Shown: piece after piece, positions 1-10,086 of the stretch
Numbering within the stretch: the stretch's first letter is position 1
How the letters are laid out: each line of letters opens with the position of its first letter
Assembly (NCBI RefSeq): GCF_015706575.1
Contig: NW_024037059.1
Location: forward strand, 31,382,129-31,446,128
Direction of reading: 5' to 3'
From: Patiria miniata
Lineage: Eukaryota > Echinodermata > Asteroidea > Valvatida > Asterinidae
Length of the DNA stretch: 64,000 bases
Notes under the pieces: model-generated
Seen by the model: the letters and a program-made list of their open reading frames with translations, nothing else
Told to the model about the DNA's origin: nothing
Database searches by the model: none
Made by a program: the position numbers and the translations under genes

Positions 1-151
1 TTTCCGAATATAATATAGGTTTAATTAACTGCTAATTGCTTATTATTATTATTATTTTTTTTAATGAGTTGATAATTAATAATCATTGCTTTCATTTAGA
101 AAACTTGAAATTCAACGACGATTTTGTGCATCAAATATACTCGGATCGTAT

Positions 152-982
152 TAGTCTGGTTCCCAGACCAAAATATTCCGACTATTCCTGATGAATCTTA
201 GGTCAGGTCAACCTCGTCCCCAGTGCTTACTTTATTTCCAACCGCGTTTCCAATAGAGAGCAGGTAGTGATGGGCGCGTACTGCTCGACACCCTGGAGAC
301 GAGGTTGTAGGTCAGGTAGCCTCCGGTAATACAATGTATTACAATTTAATTCACGTGACTAAAACGGGAGGAATTCCTCCTTTTTCCGAAAATGTCCGAA
401 GTTTGCCGAATTCATTTCGTCGACTATCGGATAGTGTCCGAGTATTTCCGAGTATAATATAGGTTTTATTAACTGCTACTTGCTTATTAAAAACTTTAAA
501 AAACTAGTTGATAATTAATATCCATTGCTTTTATTTAGAAAAACTTGAAATTCAACGACGATTTTGCACTCGGATCGTATACGAGGGGCGAACTTTTTGC
601 TGCGTCATGCACTAGTTTGAATTTGACGACCGTTACCGGCATTTTCCAAAACTCGGCATGGTCTCAATTCGGCTCCGCCTGCTTACAGTGCTGTTTGGGT
701 GTCTAACCTTGAAGATTCCAGGTCAAAATTAGTCAATGTTTTCTAACAGAAGTATTAAACTGTATACCATAACTGTATAATATATGAAGCAAGTGATTTT
801 TTTTTTTTTAAATGATCGGAACATTAAAAGCTTTATGTAAAAAAGCGAATTTGGAAACGAAGCCGAGCTTTGAAAAAGGGCCGTCAATGTCGTCATGTTT
901 ATTTTTAGCCACGGAGGCTGCCTGACCTACAATTTAGACGTGTAGACGTCAGGGGAAATTGTCAGGTCGGGGAACCAGACTA
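152..982. mobile_element. Inner element A, same family, with 9-bp TSD
   Basis: It begins TAGTCTGGTTCCC and ends GGGGAACCAGACTA, flanked by GGATCGTAT at 143-151 and 983-991. It contains a CAACCTCG-type MITE in its left end. It is a second copy of the outer family inserted into the first. Confidence 0.75.
209..307. mobile_element. 99-bp MITE, copy 1
   Basis: Termini are CAACCTCGTCCCCAG and CTGGAGACGAGGTTG. The flanks are TAGGTCAGGT at 199-208 and 308-317, a 10-bp target duplication. The internal sequence matches copy 2 in opposite orientation. Confidence 0.85.
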
Positions 983-1011
983 GGATCGTATGGGCGAACC
1001 CAGGGCGAACC

Positions 1012-1115
1012 CAACCTCGTCCCCAGGGTGTCGAGCAGTACGCGCCCACCACTACCTGCTCTCTCAACTATTGGAAACGCGGTTGGAAATAAAGTAAGCA
1101 CTGGGGACGAGGTTG
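1012..1115. mobile_element. 104-bp MITE, copy 2
   Basis: Perfect 15-bp terminal repeats CAACCTCGTCCCCAG / CTGGGGACGAGGTTG, flanked by GGGCGAACC at 1003-1011 and 1116-1124 (9-bp target duplication). The 9-10 bp duplications suggest Mutator-like mobilisation. Confidence 0.88.
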
Positions 1116-1448
1116 GGGCGAACCCTTGCTGCGTCATGTACAATTTTGAATTTGTCGACCGTTACTGAGATTTTCCAAAACTCGGTCTTCATTCGGCTCC
1201 GCCTGCTAACAGTGCTATTTGGTTGCCTAATTTTGAAGATTCCAGATCAACATTAGTCAATGTTATCTTACAGAAACATCAAACTGTATTATCATAACTG
1301 TATGATATTACGAAGCAAGTGATTTACTTAAAAATTTGATCAGATCGAACATTAAAAGCTAAAAGTGATAAAGCGAAATCGGAAACAAAGCCGAGCTTTG
1401 AAGAAGGGCCATCTATGTCGTCATGTTTATTTTTAGCCACGGAGGCTG

Positions 1449-2094
1449 GGTAGCATAAAATGGTACGAGAGTAGAGCGCGTAATAAATATGCATGACTAT
1501 GACGTCACTAGAAGCTCATGAGTAATATATCACGCACGGTACTAGATATACATGTAGATGCACACTGTATGTGCTGCATCCCACTAATTGATCATCACAT
1601 GTAACATGTAAGTCCTCTTTCTACTGTCGCGCCACCACCCTCTTGTGTCTCCCCACTTACCGATGATATCACATTTAACAAGTCCTCTTTCTACTGTCGC
1701 GCCACCACCCTCTCTTGTCTCCTCACTTGATGATCATCGGTAATTGGGGCAACAGAAGAGGGTGGCGGCGCGACAGTAGAAAGAGGACTTGTTAAATGTG
1801 ATGATCATCGGTAAGTGGGACGACACTAGAGGGTGGCGGCGCGACAGTAGAAAGAGGACTTGTTAAATGTGATATCATCGGTAAGTGGGACGACACTAGA
1901 GGGTGGCGGCGCGACAGTAGAAAGAGGACTTGTTAAATGTGATGATCATCGGTATGTGGGACGACACTAGAGGGTGGCGGCGCGACAGTAGAAAGAGGAC
2001 TTGTTAAATGTGATGATCACCGGTAAGTGGGGCGACACAAGAGGGTGGTGGCGCGAGTATATACCGTGCGTGATTTTTACCATTTTATGCTACC
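1449..2094. mobile_element. Element C, 646 bp, 17-bp TIRs and 9-bp TSD
   Basis: Termini GGTAGCATAAAATGGTA (1449-1465) and its exact complement (2078-2094) are flanked by CGGAGGCTG at 1440-1448 and 2095-2103. The interior is non-coding and mostly a minisatellite. Confidence 0.88.
1612..2055. repeat. Minisatellite (about 60-71 bp) in head-to-head orientation inside element C
   Basis: Two units at 1612-1735 run in one orientation (aagtcctctttctactgtcg) and about four and a half at 1741-2055 run in the other (cgacagtagaaagaggactt). Units share the gatgatcatcggtaagtggg joint. The switch of orientation near 1738 makes a large imperfect hairpin. Confidence 0.85.
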
Positions 2095-2163
2095 CGGAGG
2101 CTGCCTGACCTAATAAGATTCATCAGGAATAGTCAGAAAAGTTTTGGTCTGGGAACCAGACTA

Positions 2164-3695
2164 GTCTAGCGCCAGACAGCACGCGCGACCCGGCGGAAGA
2201 CACCCTCCACATTTTTCCACGGACGTGGAGCGATTTTGGCGCCGCGGGACTGAGACCGCGCGGTCTCGGATATCCTCTCAGGAGCAAACATTTCTCGGAG
2301 GCCGAGTAAAACTTGCTCTTATATAAATGGTTGAACCAACTTGAATAAAAGTTGAATCGACTTTTTCCTCGCAGACGGTCTCCCAAACTGTAAGAAGTTC
2401 AAGTTTACGTTTATTGAAGAGTCCAATACTGAAACTTCATTATGACCTGCCTCCATCATTCAGACCGTTTGTAATTTTATGGTCGGTAACACTCAACATT
2501 TTCATTGCGAATGACAACTTCACGTTTGATTGCATTATGATTTATTGTCAAAACTGTACAATCAGCCTTCGCCTGTGTACTACGGTAACCTTTTCACTAA
2601 TTTCCCACAATGCGACTGCCTCACAAAATGCCAATTTGACAGACCAACGGGAACATTTACAGACAGTTGCCGTGGTACATAATTGTCATGTGCGTAAATC
2701 GACGGGGGACAGGGGGAACCCCCCCCCCACCCACCCCACCTTTTAAAGCGGGACATTGTTTGGTCCCCCCCCCCCACTTTTTCTTCCCCGAATAAAAATT
2801 GTAGCCTACTATAATGATGCTATTGCTTAGAATACCGTGTAGCTGATTCAATTACCCCAAGCTCAAAAATGATGTTTCAAAGATGATCTTTTGCTCTAAT
2901 TGGTTTTAGTGGTCAGAAATTGCCTCAGATCACACCACAAAAAAAATTGCTTTTCTATAACTGCATGTCTTCTCAACCAACCCCCATTTACATTCATCTC
3001 CCCACATTTTCATCCCCAACACTACGCCCTACCCGATCTATAATCGGGTAAATCAGCTTGTACACTATAAACAAGTGCAGATCAGTGGCGGTTCTACGGG
3101 GGGGGGGGGGGCTCTTTGCCCCCAAAAAGATTTAATTCCATAAAAGAATTAAATTGCACTAGCAAAATGTAAGAATGTGACGTCTCCCCCTAAATAAATA
3201 GTCGTGAGAAGGGTGCATTTTAACACTTTTATTATAGTGTGCCTGATTGTAGGATTTTATCAGCGCTCCGTTAAAAACATGGCACGAGCCCCCCCCCCCC
3301 CCCCAAAAAAATCACCTCCATTATGGAAGGGTTTGTTGGAACCGATTGAAGCTTTTTAAAACAAATCTACCATTTTTTTCTGACAAATCTACCATTTTTT
3401 TCTGTCAATAACCATTTTTGCAGAATTCTGCCAAAAAAACATTCTGTCAAATTTTCTGTCAAACTCGGGTTTTTTTTAACAAAAAAAACAACCTGTCACA
3501 GTTCGCCGAAAATCGGCCAAACCGGTCATTACATTTATGTGGGCTGCGAACGCGCGGTGGCGCCCTCTGCCACGGCTGGTAATTTCGCAACGTGCATTAA
3601 CGTGACGTGTGCATGTGTTACAGAAAAAACATTCTTATCAAAAGCTATTCTGCACAGCTGTCACATCAGCTGTCACTGTCAGCGTTGACATCGAG
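2164..3695. other. Upstream region of HSPA13
   Basis: No coding sequence is supported. Visible items are poly-C and poly-G tracts (2719-2780, 3099-3111, 3290-3304), a fragment of the hAT-like MITE family at about 2897-2941 (gtggtcagaaattgcctcag), and a hAT-style terminus CAGTGGCGGTTCTACGGGG near 3085. The promoter of HSPA13 should lie in the last few hundred bases but no TATA box is visible. Confidence 0.5.
3603..3610 (+). promoter_or_regulatory. UPRE/CRE-like octamer upstream of HSPA13 start
   Basis: TGACGTGT lies 86 bp before the ATG, inside ACGTGACGTGT. It resembles the ATF6/XBP1-type UPRE core (TGACGTG), which would suit an ER chaperone-like gene. It is a single short match in unaligned sequence and could also lie in the 5' UTR. 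Confidence 0.2.
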
Positions 3696-3720
3696 ATGAG
3701 CGCTACAATTTCAGTTTTAG
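3696..3720 (+). CDS. HSPA13: HSPA13 coding exon 1 (25 nt)
   Basis: The exon encodes MSATISVL plus the first base of Gly9 and ends at a GTAATT donor. The ATG is the first in its frame; the frame is open upstream but has no earlier ATG. Human HSPA13 has the same arrangement: a very short first coding exon ending in LG just before the hydrophobic signal anchor. The phase-1 end matches the acceptor at 6287. No TATA box is obvious upstream. Confidence 0.85.
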
Positions 3721-6700
3721 GTAATTACTTGTTTGTTAATCCAGTGTCAAAGATGTTGACTAGTAACATATTAGACTTTACTGTTTACACTTTTTTACAG
3801 TTAGAAGAGTTAGATAGGGCCTAGGCCTAGTGGATATTTTGCCGGATGTAATGACGGCAAACTAACGTTTGCCGGCGGCAATCCATATCAACAGAGGGCG
3901 CTGTACTCTTTAAGATAGGGCTGAATTATAAGATGTATTAAATTCCCACCAAAAGTTGTGTAGCATGTTTGGACACTTTGGTGTAGTGGTTAAGCAAAGT
4001 CTTAAGTTTAGTGAGCGGGATGACTCGGGTTCGGTCCCGATCCCCGCCACATTTTAAAGTTTTTTTTCCCATTCCCAAATAAATAAGAATATTCTTCTTT
4101 TATTATTTTAACATGTCTCAAACATTTTACATGTTTTATTGCAGAGTATTACATTTTCTTTTTCAGATTTGTGGCACTGGAGGATTTTTTTTAAAGGGAA
4201 ATAAAGTCCGAAATTATAAAATGGTCTGAATCCCATCTTGTAAATACGAGGTTACAACGATAATATTGGCATGGAGCCAGACTAAAATTTGTCACCAGAA
4301 AATGTTGAAGTACAAAAAAACAGTAACTGCGCATGTTCAGTGCATATCCGGCAAACTAACGTTTACTAAAGGTTTGCCGTCTCCGGCAAAATATCCACTG
4401 CCTTTTAGTTAAAGAGGTTGTGGAATGCTCGAAGACATTTCCGTCATTTTTCGGGTATATGTAGCCTAAGGTGTGATGAAATAAAAACGACTATTGTTTC
4501 TGTCATGAAATGAGTACAAAAGGTACTTTTGAGAGCTGTTTTTCAGGTCCAGTTTCGACCCGAACGTGCAACTGTGTAAAAGTCGTCGTTGCGGGCAGCA
4601 AACAAAACACAGTAAATCGTGACGTAATAAACAGGATTCGTGTATGCTACTGTGCATCGGGAGTCCTGTTTATTACGTCACGATTTACTGTGTTTTGTTT
4701 GCTGCCCGCAACGACGACTTTTACACAGTTGCACGTTCGGGTCGAAACTGGACCTGAAAAACAGCTCTCAAAAGTACCTTTTGTACTCATTTCATGACAG
4801 AAACAATAGTCGTTTTTATTTTATCACACCTTAGGCTACATATACCCGAAAAATGACGGAAATGTCTTCGAGCATTCCACAACCTCTTTAGGAAAGATAT
4901 CCATAGGCCTATCTGCATCATCTGGCCATCGCTTGTAACCCTGTGCACAAACCCTATGAGTGACTGAGTATGAGACTGGTCTGAAAAAAGTGTTTTCTCA
5001 GTGAAAACTTCCATATTTTCCCAGCTTAATTTGACTTTGTAGGACTCATGATCACTTTCTGATGGCTGATATGGTGATAGGTCACTGAAGTGGAAACTTA
5101 GGGCGATCATGTAGTGTAGGGCCCCTGTTTTGTTTTGATCAAATTAGAGTCAAAAATGTTTACAATCAGCACACTTTTCTCAATTCTAATGACACCCGTT
5201 TTGCAATTTTGAACAGTTTCTTGGTAGAATTTCCGTTTTTCTTTATTTTCAGGTTGCGTGCTGTTGCCGCGCTGTCATCATCTTTTTACCCCCAAATATC
5301 CCTTAAAAAATCAAAACCCTGCCCTCTGTCTATGACATACCTGTTTATTGAGAATGTCACCAACAAGTTTGGTCGGTCTAATAATTTTAAAGTGGATTTT
5401 GTTCCCTTAAAAGGGACCGGGCCCTACACTTCACAATCGCCAAAGTTAGTGATGGCTGTATCAGTGTATGTGGCCTATTTACTGGACTACACTGTACCTC
5501 CGTAAATAAAGGCCACACTATCAGATATACTCACAATGGTAGCACTTGTTACCAAATTTATTTTCACATTCTGACTGCATACATGGTTGATTTATGCTTT
5601 AAAAAAACACTCACCTTGTTAATAACTAATAAAAAAATGATACACAAGTGTTCAACTCTCCAGTTTTCATGTCATTTCCGGATCCTTTTGGGCATCTGTT
5701 TGTGTGTAACTCAATTGCACCATGTTCCCACTGAACAATGCTCTCGCGCAATATACAGGGATCATTCACCTGTAAGTCACGCAGTGCACCGCATGCCCGG
5801 TAGTCTTGGCCCAAGACCAGCTTTGTCTTGCCGAAAGTGCCCTCTACCGTTGATGTCGTTTAATTTAGCTAAGCTTGCCATGTTGCCAGTGCGCGTGCAA
5901 GTGCTATATAATGCACCAACTGCACGTAGACAAAAACAATCCAAAGTCAGTCTTGGGCCAAGACTACCAGGCATGCGGCGCGCTATGATTGGCTGGCTGT
6001 TCTGATCCAGACTGGGATTGTTTCCTTCTTGATGTGACTGGCAGGGCCCATACTTTGTACAACTACAAGTGGCTATTTGTTATGTTGGTAAATAATTTGT
6101 TTACACAAAATTATTTCTAAAAATTAAAGTGAGCTAGATGAATCTTTTCTTGTGTATACGTATTTTACCTTTATCATCTATGCAACTGTGTCATCATTAG
6201 TTGCAAATAATATAATTGATGTGATATGCAGATCAACACACACATTTATTATCCTGTCTGCAAATACCTTTCTTTCTGATATTCAGGTGCATCCATTTTA
6301 GCCCTACTGTTGGCTGGTTACCTTGGGCAGCAGTATCTACCACCTCCTAAGCCAAGGATTGTGGGCATAGATCTCGGCACAACCTATTCCTGCATTGGAG
6401 TGTATCACGCTGTAACTGGTGAAGTCCAGGTTAGAATGATTACAGTAGGGCTGTGCATCGGAACTGGGTACCCAAGTACCCGACCATCGATGTCAGGAAC
6501 CGGTTCCAGATTATGAGATGGAGTACCTGTAACCAACTTTATGTCCTGTTGCACAAGGTCTTATCTCCTAAAATGGCGTGTGGCGAGTTTTCAATATCAA
6601 AAGGTTGTATCCTGCTTACAATATGCCGGATGTACACACAAAGTAAATGGATGTCGCGATACGTGAGATACGACTTGTTGTGCGGAGCGTATTCGCACGA

Positions 6701-9700
6701 GATGCGACTTTCTTACAGAATCAAGTTACGACCTTGTTGCACTGACGCAATGATACAGTCAGTGCGGCAGTTCCGGATCATTGACAGTTCTGGATCACTT
6801 GATTAAATAAAATTAATTCCAGTGTAACCAATCTTTTTTCCCGAGATTTTTTTCACCAATGTGAAGGTCTATCATTTCGCAATTGTCGGGGAAAAGAAAT
6901 TTTGGAAATCTCTAAAACATAACCCATGATCCAGTTCGGCAAAATATACGCGTGTTTTGTAACTGACCTGTGAAAGGAATTAAGTGTGTAAAAAGATTTG
7001 TATTCCCACGTGAGACAGTTGCGGATCACCCATGCGCAAGATGCAGTTTTGTGTGCAGTACGTGATAATAATATGATGAAGGTGTGTATATGACGCACGC
7101 GCTGAGCGCGCTGTGAATGATCCGGAACTGTCAAAAGTTATCCTAACTCCCTACTTATGTTTACTATTAGTAGAAACTTTTTACGCCACTCTGCTTCACA
7201 TAATGCGGACCAAATCCATGAAAATCCACCTCTGATGAAGTGCTGGTGGATTTTGATGGACTTGGTACGCACGATTTACATGACAACAGCAATACGTCCA
7301 CGCTGGACCAAATCCATCAGGTTTCACCAGTACTGATTCAGGCATCCCGGCCCAAGTTCATCATACTCCATCAAAATTACGTCCAACCAGCAGGACCATG
7401 TCTGCCAAAATCCCCCAAAATGGAGGGCCAGTGGATTTTGATGGAGTTGGAAAGGTTAGGGTTGACCCTAGGCATTTTTGCTTGGATGCAACAACCTCAA
7501 TCCTGCCATATCCTCCAACTGCCTCCATGTAAAAAGTTACATGCAGCCTCAATCCTGCAAAATCCTCCGATATTTCTTGAATGAGGTCCTTGGAGGGGTG
7601 ACCACGGCCTCAATCCTGCAAAATCCTCCAGCAAGCACTATTAAAATGTTGAGACAGAGCCAGTGATATCTTGGAGCAGTGCAAAGGATTTCATGTATAA
7701 TCCGTTTTGCAAAGAGGATTCTGGAGGATTTGGGAAGGCTAACCCTAACTCCCTAGCATGATTTACTAGGAACCATACCCATCCTGGCAAATTCCAACAC
7801 CATATGGGAAACTGCACACACAGATTTCTGACTTTGATTCTGGAGATGTGCCAAGCCAAAGTAAAAAACTGTCAGTCTAGGGGCACTGTAACCATCCTGA
7901 CAGATTCCAACAAAACATGTTGTTGGGCTTTGATGGGTTGAGTTCTTTTTGGGTAAAGGTTATTAATGAATGATACTCGAAACAAGTTGCCTCTATACTG
8001 TTGAATGACTGTAGGTGATTGGTGCAGACCAGCATGACACCATCCCATCCATGGTGGCCATCACTCCAGAGGGAACTGACATCGTTGGCTATGATGCCTT
8101 ATGCCAAGCAGAACAAAATGTTGTCAACACCATATATGATGCCAAACGGTTCATCGGTAAAAAGTTCAGCCCAGAAGGATTAAAGACAGAGGCTGCTAGA
8201 TATCCCTTCAAGGTAATATATCAAATACTAAATTGAAAAGTCTGGATTGATGGAACTTTGGGTTTTAGCATTGTACATGTATACTGGATGCGGTCCAAAA
8301 GCTTGCAAGAAAAACTTGAACCTATGTGACCTAACTAGAGCAGAGGTCTTCAAGGTAGAGTAGATAATTTGCAGCTATCCAAAAAGTAACTGACAAAATT
8401 ACTGTTAAAAACTGACTTGGTTTAGAGATAGTGATGGCGCTAATCTCCCTGTGAAATTGTTCTTTCTTGCATGCTGTCATTTTGAAGAAAACAATAAAAG
8501 AAGGCCATTTCCAAAGATGCATCAAGTAACAAATTTTTGGAAATTTCCATCAGTAGTTGGTTTGTAATTTGGCGAATCCATGAATTGATGCGCGCGTTGA
8601 CATGATGCACACACGCGGGTGGCTGCTATTATTCTTCAGTTCAGTGCTTGACATCATGTAGCTGCAATCAGCTGAATGAGAACGTGTCCCGGATGCTGAT
8701 TTCGGGCGCAATTCAAAATATGACTCGGCAACTAGAATATTGTTTTCTCGGAATATACAGCATTCACTGAGCTAAAACTTCATCAGGTTGTCAAACACCC
8801 GTCAGTTTCGATTTTGAGCATTTTTGTTGCTTCAAACAAAAAAAATGCACAAATGACAAATGATCTACCCAACTTTTAACCACTGGACCAGTTGGTTTTG
8901 GATGGCCGATTGAAACCAAGGGTACCACAATCAATATCTTGCAGGATGTTGATTGTAGCACCTCCTGTCTGTATCAGATTCAAATAAAAAAAATAATAAT
9001 AACTAGAGGTTTGCGTTTGTTGAGTTACAAATGCAGAGTGGTCGGGCTGGCATATTTTCTTGTGTTTACAGTGACTTAAAGATATAGTCCATCATTTGTA
9101 ATTCGTGCATTTTGTTCGTTTGAAGCAACAAAAGTGTTCAAAATCTAATGAAGGATACTGAACAACTAACCTGATGAAGTTTCAGCTCAGCTTCAGCTGT
9201 ATATTCTGAGAAAAAAACAGCATTCTAGGATCTCAACTTCAAATCAAAAGTTGCTGAATCATGTTTTGAATTGTTTTGAATTGCAGCTATACGCGATGTC
9301 GCGCACTGATCCGACGAATTATAGTAACCGCGCGCGCCTGTGCGTCGTGCCAATGCTTGCGCGCGCTGCGCCGAATAACAAAACGAACTACTAATTTAAA
9401 TTTTCCTACGGTGCGTCTTAAGACGCACCGTTGCAAAGGCCTTCTTTCGTTGATTACTTCAAAATGATAGCTTGCCAGAAAGATTAATTTCACAGGGAGT
9501 TTAGTCCACTTACTATCTTTCAACCAAGTATGTTTTTCAACAATAATACGCCAGTTACTTTTTCGGATGGCTGCAAATGATGGACTTTAGGGGCCATTCA
9601 GAATTTTCAATGTTTTAAAATTTCGATCTTTTTTCCAAATTGTGGGTGGGTGGGTCAAGCTAAATAATTGAAAATCGAAATTCACTTTCCATGGAAAAAG

Positions 9701-10054
9701 ATAAAAAAAGAAAAGAAAGATAGATCTTTTGATTTGCCTGAACTACGCGCAAGCGTTCCGATATCGCGATGCGTGTTTCTTTTCCAACTTCATCCCCTGT
9801 ATGTACTGTACATCATGTACGTGTATATGAAGCGGTTTGAAGCGGGTGTTTGTAGCGGTTAGGCCGTGCAGAGGCAGCAGGGTACCAGGTGTACTAGATC
9901 GGCTCTATAACACGCCGCGGGCGTCGATTACCAATCGCTATAAAAACTGGACTATTCAACCACTGCACTCCAAGACTACGAGGACCGCAGCCTGTGATGT
10001 GATGTCTGCCCAAACCTGATGTTTTTCTTTCGCTCGTACCCCCCGCCCTGCAAA

Positions 10055-10086
<32 letters not shown>

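Larger units (their letters stand above)
1..2163. mobile_element. Outer non-autonomous Mutator-like element of a nest (left end outside window)
   Basis: The outer element enters from the left, is interrupted at 152-982, 1012-1115 and 1449-2094, and ends at 2163 with ...GGGAACCAGACTA. Its body (1-151 plus 983-1448) is about 80% similar to the body of the inner element at 440-930, for example aacttgaaattcaacgacg, ttgctgcgtcatg and agccacggaggctg, so both belong to one family. No transposase is encoded; short frames here are chance. Confidence 0.7.

Noticed and set aside
3965-4055. tRNA gene
   Set aside because: A and B boxes fit but the acceptor and anticodon stems do not pair well, and it lies inside a TIR element; kept only as a SINE-like relic.
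4510-4834. Overlapping frames of 60-95 codons in the palindrome
   Set aside because: The same sequence is read from both arms, giving mirror peptides; no domain or splice context.
5209-5505. 99-codon frame in HSPA13 intron 1
   Set aside because: No domain, no splice support and located between exons 1 and 2 of a well-supported gene. Part of its sequence (ctccgtaaa..aggccacact) recurs near 30628, so it is repeat-derived.
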